Below are positions 1 to 4,946 of a stretch of 6,999 nt of DNA, one piece after another. This DNA is from an uncultured bacterium. GTDB lineage: Bacteria; Bacillota_A; Clostridia; Oscillospirales; Oscillospiraceae. Under the pieces are notes generated by a model, which saw nothing but the letters and a program-made list of their open reading frames with translations, was not told the origin of the DNA and made no database searches. The stretch lies in the NCBI GenBank assembly GCA_945917385.1, contig CAMEHJ010000057.1, forward strand, positions 1 to 6,999. Reading direction: 5' to 3'. The translations under genes and the position numbers were made by a program. Each line of letters starts with the position of its first letter. Positions within the stretch are counted from its first letter, which is position 1.

Positions 1-224
1 CCATCGACACGCGCACCGAGGCCATCGTCCAGCGCGGCATGGATAAGCTGATGGAGGGCAGGACCGTATTCGTCATCGCCCACAGGCTCTCCACGGTCAA
101 GAACAGCGACGTTATCATGGTGCTCGACCACGGGCGCATCATCGAGCGCGGCAGCCATGAAAAGCTGATCGCGGAAAAGGGCACCTATTATAAGCTCTAT
201 ACCGGCGCGTTTGAACTCGAATAA
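1..224 (+). CDS. ABC exporter, C-terminal end of ATPase domain (partial)
   Basis: This is the last 73 residues of an ATP-binding cassette protein; its 5' part lies outside the window and the reading frame enters at base 3. The visible part begins in the D-loop region (IDTRTE), runs through the H-loop motif VIAHRLSTV with the switch histidine that contacts the ATP gamma-phosphate, and ends with the usual exporter tail (LDHGRIIERGSHEKLI then GTYYKLY). This wording is typical of the MsbA/LmrA/MdlB type, in which two transmembrane domains are fused in front of the ATPase domain and the protein works as a homo- or heterodimer in the cytoplasmic membrane. The exported substrate cannot be judged because the membrane part is missing. 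The gene ends 5 nt before a strong hairpin and converges with galU. Confidence 0.93.
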   Translation, partial: IDTRTEAIVQRGMDKLMEGRTVFVIAHRLSTVKNSDVIMVLDHGRIIERGSHEKLIAEKGTYYKLYTGAFELE

Positions 225-229
225 AAATC

Positions 230-261
230 AAAAGCTCGTACCGTTTCCGGTACGAGCTTTT
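230..261. terminator. Bidirectional intrinsic terminator between ABC gene and galU
   Basis: Bases 230-243 (AAAAGCTCGTACCG) pair perfectly with 248-261, giving a 14-bp stem closed by a four-base loop (TTTC). Read on the plus strand, the stem runs into a T-rich tract (TTTTAGCTTTTCTG). Read on the minus strand, it is followed by TTTTGATTTTTAT. Because the A/T tails are symmetric, it can end both the ABC transporter transcript and the galU transcript, as expected between convergent genes. Confidence 0.92.
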
Positions 262-273
262 AGCTTTTCTGAT

Positions 274-1158
274 TTACTTTTCGTTTTTCAGTATCTCGGC
301 CTTGTCGATGATGAACTTTCTCAGCCAGTCTCCGGCCTCCTCGTTCTTGAGGGCAAAGTCGATAATGGACTCAAGATAGCCCTTGAGATTGCCCGTGTCG
401 TAGCGGCGGCCCTCAAAATCGACGGCGCACATCTTCTCCACGCGGCAGAGCTGCTTCATGCCGTCGGTGAGCTGGATCTCGTTGTTGCGTCCGGGGGGAG
501 TGTGCTCAAGAATGTCGAATATCGCGGGGGTGAGGACATAGCGCCCCATGATGGCAAAGTTTGAAAACTTCTCCTCGGGGGTGGGCTTCTCGTTCATGTC
601 TCCGATACGGTAAACGCCGCTTGAAAGCTGCTCCTCCAGCTTGACGGAGGAATACTTGCCGATCTCGTCGTCGGGAAATTCGCGCACTGCAATGGCGCTG
701 CAGGAGTTTGCCTCGGCTGCCTGAACAAGCTGCTTGAGCACGGGGGTTTCGCTGAGCATGATATCGTCGCCCAGCAGAATGGCAAAAGGCTCGTTCCCGA
801 CAAAGCTCTTGGCGCGCCAGACCGCGTGGCCGAGACCCTTCGTCTCCTTCTGGCGCAGGAAGAACACGTCCGCCATGTCAGCGACATTGTGTACGGTCTC
901 GGCGTCCTTCACCTTGCCGTCCTGCATGAGCCGCGCCTCAAGGTCGGGGGCATAGTCAAAGTAGTCCTCGATGGGGTTTTTGCCGCGGTTTGTGATGACG
1001 AGGATCTCCTCGACACCGGCAGACACGGCCTCCTCGACTATGTACTGCAAAACGGGCTTGTCAACGAGAGGGAGCATTTCCTTCGGAATGCTCTTGGTAT
1101 TCGGAAGCAGTCTTGTTCCAAGTCCGGCGGCGGGTATGATGGCTTTTCTGACTTTCAA
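274..1158 (-). CDS. galU: UTP-glucose-1-phosphate uridylyltransferase
   Basis: GalU makes UDP-glucose from UTP and glucose 1-phosphate in the cytoplasm, supplying cell-wall glycopolymers, glycolipids and capsule. The 294-residue length is normal for bacterial GalU. Visible motifs are the N-terminal nucleotide-binding signature AAGLGTRLLPNTKSIPKEML (residues 10-29, with K26), LLGDD (128-132) where the second aspartate should help bind the metal, EIQLTDGM (227-234), and YDTGNLKGYL (253-262), which corresponds to the family's sugar-binding/lysine region. The start is a TTG at 1158-1156, chosen because AAGAAGGG lies 6 nt upstream and the protein then begins with MKVRKAIIPAAG as in the family. It lies 18 nt downstream of queH on the same strand, so the two are probably co-transcribed, and it ends at the shared hairpin at 230-261. 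Some related nucleotidylyltransferases (RmlA, CugP) share the N-terminal motif, but the whole protein fits GalU better. Confidence 0.95.
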   Translation of the reverse strand: MKVRKAIIPAAGLGTRLLPNTKSIPKEMLPLVDKPVLQYIVEEAVSAGVEEILVITNRGKNPIEDYFDYAPDLEARLMQDGKVKDAETVHNVADMADVFFLRQKETKGLGHAVWRAKSFVGNEPFAILLGDDIMLSETPVLKQLVQAAEANSCSAIAVREFPDDEIGKYSSVKLEEQLSSGVYRIGDMNEKPTPEEKFSNFAIMGRYVLTPAIFDILEHTPPGRNNEIQLTDGMKQLCRVEKMCAVDFEGRRYDTGNLKGYLESIIDFALKNEEAGDWLRKFIIDKAEILKNEK

Positions 1159-1176
1159 AACAATCCCTTCTTTCTG

Positions 1177-1851
1177 TTAAGTATTATTGTTTGAAGCGCT
1201 TATTGCGCTTGTCTCTTCGGATTTTGCTTTGACTGCGCCCTCTTCGCGCGCTCTGAGTGAAAACTCACAGCCGCAGTAAAGCTGGCGGTAGATGCCGTGC
1301 ATAACGGCAAGCTCCTGCGAGCGGTTCTCGCCGTTGCGCTTTTTGAAGTCCGAGGGCAGCCACCTGACATTATACCGCAGTGCCGCCTCCTCTCCGAGCG
1401 CGTTGATGCGCACGGCGTCCTTGTGGCGCGAGAGCGTCAGCGTGGTGCAGAAGTAATCATACCCACCCTCGGCTGCAAGCTGCGCGCATTTTTCAAGGCG
1501 CAGCCGGAAGCATTCGGTGCATCGTTTTCCGCCCTCCGGCTCGTTTTCAAGCCCGGCGATGCGGGAATAGTATTCGTCCTTCCCCCACGGCAACGCGACG
1601 ACGCGAACTTTATCGCTCAGCCCCATGGCGGAGATGATCTGCATCTGTGCCTCAAAGCGGCGGTCAAACTCGCTCTCCGGATAGAGGTTCGGGTTATACC
1701 ACAGCAGCGTTATCTCAAAATACTGCGTCAGATATTCAAGCACCGAGCTTGAGCATATGCCACAGCAGGCGTGCAGCAGGAGGCGCGGCATCGTCCCCTT
1801 GTTCTTCTCGATTAACTTTTCAAGCTCACGGCTGTAATTTCTTCTGTTCAT
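1177..1851 (-). CDS. queH: Epoxyqueuosine reductase QueH
   Basis: QueH reduces epoxyqueuosine to queuosine at position 34 of tRNAs with GUN anticodons, the last step of queuosine synthesis; it is the non-cobalamin alternative to QueG and carries an iron-sulfur centre. The 224-residue protein has the family's opening (MNRRNYSRELEKLIEK) followed by LLLHACCGICSSSVLEYL, with cysteines 29, 30 and 33. Next come WYNPNLYPESEFDRR (51-65), CTEC (111-114), TTLTLSRHKD and the C-terminal CGC pair (C193, C195). Family knowledge assigns the paired CC and CxxC cysteines to the cluster and the late cysteines to redox chemistry; which does what here is inferred. The last 28 residues after CGCEFS form a polar tail rich in A, E, S and N. 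The frame stays open far upstream, but the ATG at 1851 gives the family N-terminus. No strong ribosome binding site precedes it, which is noted separately. It probably forms a two-gene transcript with galU. Confidence 0.93.
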   Translation of the reverse strand: MNRRNYSRELEKLIEKNKGTMPRLLLHACCGICSSSVLEYLTQYFEITLLWYNPNLYPESEFDRRFEAQMQIISAMGLSDKVRVVALPWGKDEYYSRIAGLENEPEGGKRCTECFRLRLEKCAQLAAEGGYDYFCTTLTLSRHKDAVRINALGEEAALRYNVRWLPSDFKKRNGENRSQELAVMHGIYRQLYCGCEFSLRAREEGAVKAKSEETSAISASNNNT

Positions 1852-1854
1852 CTT

Positions 1855-1872
1855 AAATACATCATAACATAT
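1855..1872 (-). promoter_or_regulatory. Putative queH(-galU) promoter with extended -10
   Basis: On the minus strand TATGAT lies at 1866-1861, preceded by TG plus one base, which forms an extended -10 element (TGTTATGAT). No good -35 hexamer sits 17 nt further upstream, where only TAGCTT is found. If this is the promoter, transcription would start around 1854, only a few bases before the queH ATG at 1851, which would make the message leaderless or nearly so. That agrees with the lack of a clear Shine-Dalgarno sequence. Support is from sequence pattern only. Confidence 0.4.
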
Positions 1873-1896
1873 TGGGTCAAAAAAAGCTACACTAAC

Positions 1897-1931
1897 TTGA
1901 CGAACGGAAAAATGTGAGTGTATATTATAAT
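1897..1931 (+). promoter_or_regulatory. Putative promoter of the dCMP deaminase-kinase operon
   Basis: TTGACG at 1897-1902 is followed after 18 bases by TATATT (1921-1926), which overlaps a perfect TATAAT at 1926-1931. The hexamer pair TTGACG-18-TATATT is the better spaced choice, since the perfect TATAAT would need a 23-base spacer. Transcription would start near 1933-1938, leaving a short leader before the ribosome binding site GGGAGG at about 1949-1954. It faces the queH promoter in the same 111-bp gap. Confidence 0.6.
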
Positions 1932-1962
1932 GTATATTGTATGCTGACGGGAGGAAAGCCCA

Positions 1963-2445
1963 ATGGACAACAGAACAAGCAAGCAGAACTACTATCTCGA
2001 CATTGCCGACTCCGTGCTTGAGCGCTCTACCTGCCTGCGCAGGAAGTACGGCGCTATCATAGTGAGAAACGATGAGATCATCTCCACCGGCTATAACGGC
2101 GCGCCGAGGGGCAGAAAAAACTGCTCCGACATCGGGACGTGCACGCGCGAACAGCTTCGCATCCCCTCCGGCGAGAGATACGAGCTGTGCAGAAGCGTCC
2201 ATGCCGAGGCCAACGCCATCATCTCCGCCTCCCGCCGCGACATGATAGGCGCGACCATATATCTTGTCGGGCGCGACGCGGCGACAAACGCCCTGCTGAC
2301 CGACGCGATGAGCTGCTCCATGTGCAAAAGACAGATTATAAACGCCGGCATTGAAAAGGTCGTCATCCGCACCGGCAAGGACACGTTCAGGACGATCGCC
2401 GTGCAGGAGTGGATAGATAACGACGACTCCATATTTTTGGTATAA
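1963..2445 (+). CDS. Deoxycytidylate (dCMP) deaminase
   Basis: This zinc enzyme deaminates dCMP to dUMP, feeding thymidylate synthesis; it belongs to the ComEB/cytidine-deaminase fold group and acts in the cytoplasm. In the 160-residue protein the catalytic motif is H80-A-E82 (SVHAEANAI), with E82 as proton shuttle. The other two zinc ligands are in SCSMC (C118 and C121), where many relatives have PCxxC. The stretch STGYNGAPRGRKNC (41-54) is the substrate-binding loop, and its asparagine and glycine-rich wording are typical of deoxycytidylate deaminases. Extra cysteines C54, C60 and C76 just before the catalytic motif resemble the second metal site of some dCMP deaminases, but that is inference. 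The ATG at 1963 follows GGGAGG by about 8 nt. The stop is 14 nt before the kinase gene, so the two are probably one operon. ComEB was first named for a competence locus in Bacillus; nothing here suggests competence. Confidence 0.93.
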   Translation: MDNRTSKQNYYLDIADSVLERSTCLRRKYGAIIVRNDEIISTGYNGAPRGRKNCSDIGTCTREQLRIPSGERYELCRSVHAEANAIISASRRDMIGATIYLVGRDAATNALLTDAMSCSMCKRQIINAGIEKVVIRTGKDTFRTIAVQEWIDNDDSIFLV

Positions 2446-2459
2446 GGCGGGAAAACCGG

Positions 2460-3395
2460 ATGGAAAAATACGTTGTCGGCGTGGGCGGGGCAAACCTCGA
2501 TATGCACGCCAGAAGCCGAAACCCCGTCGTCATGCGCGACTCAAACCCCAGCTATATGCACACCTCCGCGGGCGGCGTCACGAGAAACATAATCGAAAAC
2601 CTTGCCCGCCAGGGCGTAAGCTGCAAGCTTCTCACCGCGGTGGGGAACGACTCCTTCGGGGACAGGATCCTGCGCTCCTGCCGCGAGGCGGGGGTGGACG
2701 TGACGCGGGTGTATGTCAGCATGGAATACCCCAGCTCCTGCTACTTCGCGCTTACCGACCAGGTGGGCGATATGCTCATCGGCGCGTCGGATATGCGCAT
2801 TGTCGAAAATCTGCCCTTTGAGTACCTTGACGAAAACCGAGAGCTGCTTCAAAACGCCGAGGCGGTAGTTTGCGATACGAATCCAAGCAGAGAGTTTATC
2901 GAGCATATGACCGAGATTGTTGACGGTAAAACCCCAATCTTCATCGACCCCGTCTCCACGACCTATTCAAAAAAGCTTGAGGGGCTTTATGACCGTATAT
3001 ACCTTGCAAAGCCCAACCTTATCGAGCTTGAGATGCTCTCCGGGGTCGTGTGTTCGACAGACGACGGCATACGCAGGGCGGCGGACATCCTTCTTGAAAA
3101 GGGGCTATCATGCATCGCCGTGTCGCTCGGCGGGCGCGGCTGCTATTACGCGGACAGGCAGGGCAGAGAAATGTTCCGCAGTCTCCGCCGCGTCGAGACG
3201 ATGACCGACGCGACCGGCGCGGGCGACGCGTTCATGGCGGGGCTTGTGCACGGCTGGTGTGAGGGGATGGAGCCGGAGGGCTTTATCGAGTACGCTCTCG
3301 CGTCCGGCATCATCGCCGTCAACAGCACCGAGACGATAAACCCCGATATGTCCGACGCGCTTGTAAAAGCGACGATCGAGGAATACAGAATATAA
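2460..3395 (+). CDS. psuK: PfkB-family kinase, probably pseudouridine kinase
   Basis: This 311-residue ribokinase-family protein most resembles E. coli PsuK, which phosphorylates pseudouridine to pseudouridine 5'-phosphate. Shared wording includes GGANLDMHA (9-17) near the start, RDSNPSYMHTSAGGVTRNI (26-44) with the sugar-binding GGVxRN, FIDPVS (161-166), LAKPNLIELEMLSG (182-195), and the C-terminal anion-hole motif ATGAGDAF (251-258), in which D256 should be the catalytic base. The SNP plus GGVxRNI pairing separates it from ribokinase and fructokinase. The usual partner PsuG, which splits pseudouridine 5'-phosphate to uracil and ribose 5-phosphate, is not in this window. The neighbour upstream is dCMP deaminase (14-nt gap), so a pyrimidine salvage role fits, but another nucleoside substrate such as inosine or guanosine is possible. 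The ribosome binding site is weak (GGCGGG about 9 nt upstream), so translation may be helped by the deaminase gene. No clear terminator follows. Confidence 0.82.
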   Translation: MEKYVVGVGGANLDMHARSRNPVVMRDSNPSYMHTSAGGVTRNIIENLARQGVSCKLLTAVGNDSFGDRILRSCREAGVDVTRVYVSMEYPSSCYFALTDQVGDMLIGASDMRIVENLPFEYLDENRELLQNAEAVVCDTNPSREFIEHMTEIVDGKTPIFIDPVSTTYSKKLEGLYDRIYLAKPNLIELEMLSGVVCSTDDGIRRAADILLEKGLSCIAVSLGGRGCYYADRQGREMFRSLRRVETMTDATGAGDAFMAGLVHGWCEGMEPEGFIEYALASGIIAVNSTETINPDMSDALVKATIEEYRI

Positions 3396-3436
3396 AAAGT
3401 CTGTTTCATCCTGAAGAATAACAAAATACCCCACTT

Positions 3437-3480
3437 GGCTCTCCCACTGGGAGATCTGTCAGCAAAGCTGACTGAGAGGG
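3437..3480. repeat. Half copy of the compound palindrome family
   Basis: The segment follows the same plan as the left half of the complete element at 3725. An outer near-palindrome (CTCCCACTGGGAG) is followed by a spacer and then the hairpin GTCAGC-AAA-GCTGAC, ending in TGAGAGGG. Compared with the complete copy, the hairpin loop is AAA instead of GAA and the outer arm is a different sequence with the same fold. No matching right half follows, since the next bases run into an unrelated inverted repeat. It is therefore either a decayed copy or a separate short version. Confidence 0.75.
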
Positions 3481-3495
3481 TTTCACCATACACAA

Positions 3496-3566
3496 CGGAA
3501 CGACACACAGGTCGTTCCCTACGATTAGTCCATAATTATCCGTAGGGAACGGTCTGTGTGCCGTTG
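3496..3566. repeat. Imperfect inverted repeat able to form a cruciform
   Basis: The left arm (about 3501-3523) and right arm (about 3541-3562) are inverted copies: an 11-bp perfect core (CGTTCCCTACG and CGTAGGGAACG) extends outward with a few mismatches, around a 17-bp AT-rich centre (3524-3540). The left arm can also fold on itself through GGAACGAC (3497-3504) and GTCGTTCC (3511-3518), and the right arm through AACGG (3548-3552) and CCGTT (3561-3565). The whole can therefore switch between one long hairpin and two short ones. It looks like a small mobile palindrome; no gene is present. Confidence 0.75.
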
Positions 3567-3724
3567 CTGTTTTGCCCCGCTTTTCATGGCTGATTTGTTT
3601 CACCGTAGAGAACGCACTTCCTGCCCAAAAGTTATTTGTGCAGATATCTGACGATTTCGTCGTAAATCCGCTTGATTTTCCTGTAATTAATTCAGGTTTT
3701 CCATGCAGCGTTACGGTGCTTTCA

Positions 3725-3848
3725 AGGCTCCCTTGTGTAAAGGGAGCTGTCAGCGAAGCTGACTGAGGGATTGATTACGCATTGGAGTGAAAGACAATCC
3801 CTCCGGCTCGGCTTACGCCGACCCACCTCCCTTTACACAAGGGAGGCT
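3725..3848. repeat. Complete compound palindrome, MITE/REP-like element
   Basis: Perfect 19-bp inverted ends are present, CTCCCTTGTGTAAAGGGAG at 3728-3746 and its reverse complement at 3827-3845. Each end is itself nearly palindromic. Inside lie the hairpin GTCAGC-GAA-GCTGAC (3749-3763), a matching GC-rich hairpin TCGGC-TTAC-GCCGA (3808-3821) on the other side, and an inner inverted pair GAGGGATTG (3765-3773) with CAATCCCTC (3795-3803) around a 21-base centre. There is no transposase gene. I recall nearly this sequence as abundant in genomes of gut Oscillospiraceae; that is memory, not a search. Function is unknown, but the transcript would be highly structured on either strand. Confidence 0.88.
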
Positions 3849-3959
3849 CTGAGCCGTGCAAAGCCGTGCATTGGCTATATGAATGTTCCTCTGTCAAAAA
3901 CTGTTTTGCTGTCTCTCCGTCAGAGGGGGCAAGGGGAAAAGACCTCTTTGATAAGCTGT

Positions 3960-3983
3960 GGGGCGTGCCTTTCGGCGCGCCCC
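3960..3983. terminator. GC-rich hairpin downstream of proC, possible terminator
   Basis: Ten bases (GGGGCGTGCC, 3960-3969) pair with 3974-3983 around a TTTC loop. In plus-strand RNA the single non-Watson-Crick pair is G-U. In minus-strand RNA, the strand of proC, it becomes an A-C mismatch, but the loop is then a stable GAAA tetraloop. It lies 8 nt beyond the proC stop. Neither side has a strong run of T (TGTTATTG on plus, ACAGCTTATC on minus), so termination would be imperfect; it may instead protect the proC message from 3' decay. Confidence 0.5.
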
Positions 3984-3991
3984 TGTTATTG

Positions 3992-4792
3992 TCAAAGCCG
4001 TTTGTCTTTTTCGATTATTGCGTTTATGCCCTGATGCACGCAGCTCTCAAACCCAAGCTCGCGCAGCTTGAGTACGCCCTCGATGGTCGTGCCGCCGGGG
4101 GAGCACACCTGATTCATCAAAACGATCGGGTGCTCGCCGCTCACTTCCTGCAGCCTTGCCGCACCGAGAACCGTCTGCGCTGCAAGCTCAAGCGCCATCG
4201 GACGGGGAAAGCCCGCGCGAACGCCGGCGTCCGTCAGCGCGTCTATGTACATATATACGAACGCGCCCGAAGCGCCGCCTATTGCCCCGAAGGCGGGGAA
4301 CATCCCCTCGTCGAGCCGGTACACCTTCCCAACACTTGAAAAAATCGCCTCGGCAAGCCTGAACTGAGCATCGTCGACATATGCGCTGCCGCATATTGCG
4401 GAGACGGAGCAGCCTACCTTGGCGGCGATGTTCGGCATCACGCGGATGACGGGCGTGCCTTCCGGAAGCCGGGCGGCATACCAGTCGAGCGTCTTGCCCG
4501 CCGCGATGGTGATAACGAGCTTACCGGAGCCAAGCTTTTCGGAAATGCCGCCCAGAACGCCGCCGAGCATCTGCGGCTTTACCGCGAGGACGACGACCTC
4601 GCACTTTTCGACCAAGTCCGCCGCACTCTCCGCCGGGATAAGCCCGCACTCGCGCGCCAGAGCCTCGGTCTTGCCGACGCTCCTGTTGAAGCCGTAAATG
4701 CTGTCTCCCGCAAAGCCGTCGCTGCGGCACATACCGCGAATGATTGCACCCGCCATATTTCCGAGACCTATAAATCCGTAATTCACAGTCAT
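3992..4792 (-). CDS. proC: Pyrroline-5-carboxylate reductase
   Basis: ProC reduces 1-pyrroline-5-carboxylate to proline with NAD(P)H, the last step of proline synthesis, in the cytoplasm. The 266-residue length fits the family. The N-terminal Rossmann motif is GFIGLGNM (6-13), followed by VVLAVKPQ (67-74), VIRVMPNIAAKVG (115-127), DAGVRAGFPRPMALELAAQT (188-207) and SPGGTTIEGV (231-240) in the C-terminal helical dimerisation domain. The usual SGSGPAYVF segment reads GGASGAFVY here (172-180), so the proline and one serine of the substrate pocket motif are replaced; the rest of the family signature is intact. The ATG at 4792 lies only 2 nt after AGGGAG (4800-4795); a GTG two codons later (4786) has the normal 8-nt spacing and gives an equally good N-terminus, so the true start may be 4786. 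It is transcribed away from the MATE gene and ends near the hairpin at 3960-3983. Confidence 0.93.
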   Translation of the reverse strand: MTVNYGFIGLGNMAGAIIRGMCRSDGFAGDSIYGFNRSVGKTEALARECGLIPAESAADLVEKCEVVVLAVKPQMLGGVLGGISEKLGSGKLVITIAAGKTLDWYAARLPEGTPVIRVMPNIAAKVGCSVSAICGSAYVDDAQFRLAEAIFSSVGKVYRLDEGMFPAFGAIGGASGAFVYMYIDALTDAGVRAGFPRPMALELAAQTVLGAARLQEVSGEHPIVLMNQVCSPGGTTIEGVLKLRELGFESCVHQGINAIIEKDKRL

Positions 4793-4815
4793 TACTCCCT
4801 TTTTGCTTTTTATAG

Positions 4816-4843
4816 ATTATATCACATATTACTCCGAGAACAA
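4816..4843 (-). promoter_or_regulatory. Putative proC promoter
   Basis: On the minus strand a perfect TATAAT (4821-4816) is preceded by TG plus one base (extended -10) and, 16 bases further up, by TTGTTC (4843-4838). Transcription would start near 4809, leaving about 16 nt before the ATG at 4792, which contains the AGGGAG ribosome binding site. This is a good sigma-A type match. Confidence 0.7.
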
Positions 4844-4870
4844 GCAAATTCTTAAAATAGATAAATATGC

Positions 4871-4898
4871 TTGATTTTTGCTGTTTCTGAGATATAAT
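4871..4898 (+). promoter_or_regulatory. Putative MATE gene promoter
   Basis: TTGATT (4871-4876) and a perfect TATAAT (4893-4898) are separated by 16 bases. Transcription would begin near 4905, about 40 nt before the ATG at 4947. The -10 element lies downstream of the furthest upstream in-frame start codon (TTG, 4878), which rules that start out. The promoter is back to back with the proC promoter. Confidence 0.65.
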
Positions 4899-4946
4899 AC
4901 GGACTACGCGCATATTGGCGTAATTTTACAGAAGGATTTTGGAAAG

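Larger units (their letters stand above)
3396..3991. other. Gene-free, palindrome-rich intergenic region
   Basis: No convincing protein gene is seen on either strand in these 596 bases: open frames are short, lack ribosome binding sites and run through inverted repeats. The stretch holds a half-palindrome (3437-3480), a cruciform-capable inverted repeat (3496-3566), a complete compound palindrome (3725-3848) and a GC-rich hairpin (3960-3983). The AT-rich part at 3615-3720 contains only small palindromes, such as CAGATATCTG at 3641-3650 and GACGATTTCGTC at 3650-3661. The region separates the 3' ends of the convergent psuK-like gene and proC, a position where repeats can land without breaking promoters. 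Confidence 0.8.

Noticed and set aside
1852..2493. Minus-strand reading frame continuing 214 codons upstream of the queH ATG, overlapping the dCMP deaminase gene
   Set aside because: It is the shadow of the plus-strand deaminase gene, shows no family motifs, and the QueH family N-terminus begins exactly at the ATG at 1851.
3852..3870. Tandem direct repeat AGCCGTGCA twice (3852-3860 and 3862-3870)
   Set aside because: Only two 9-base units at a 10-base period at the edge of the palindrome; too short to call a functional repeat or attachment site.
3888..3926. CCTCTG/CAGAGG inverted pair with inner CAAAA-ACTG-TTTTG
   Set aside because: Stems of 5-6 bp with a long interval are expected by chance; it might be a remnant of another palindrome, but I cannot support it.
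3396..3991. CRISPR array or phage attachment site in the repeat-rich gap
   Set aside because: There are no regularly spaced identical repeats with unique spacers, no cas genes, no tRNA gene and no integrase; the repeats are palindromic and unequal.
3572..4339. Short plus-strand open frames in the gap and antisense to proC
   Set aside because: They run through inverted repeats or are frame shadows of proC, have no ribosome binding sites, and give low-complexity products rich in R, P and S.
4878..4946. Longer MATE protein starting at the TTG at 4878
   Set aside because: The added 23 residues are encoded across the promoter -10 (4893-4898) and before the predicted transcript start; the ATG at 4947 has a ribosome binding site and matches the family N-terminus.
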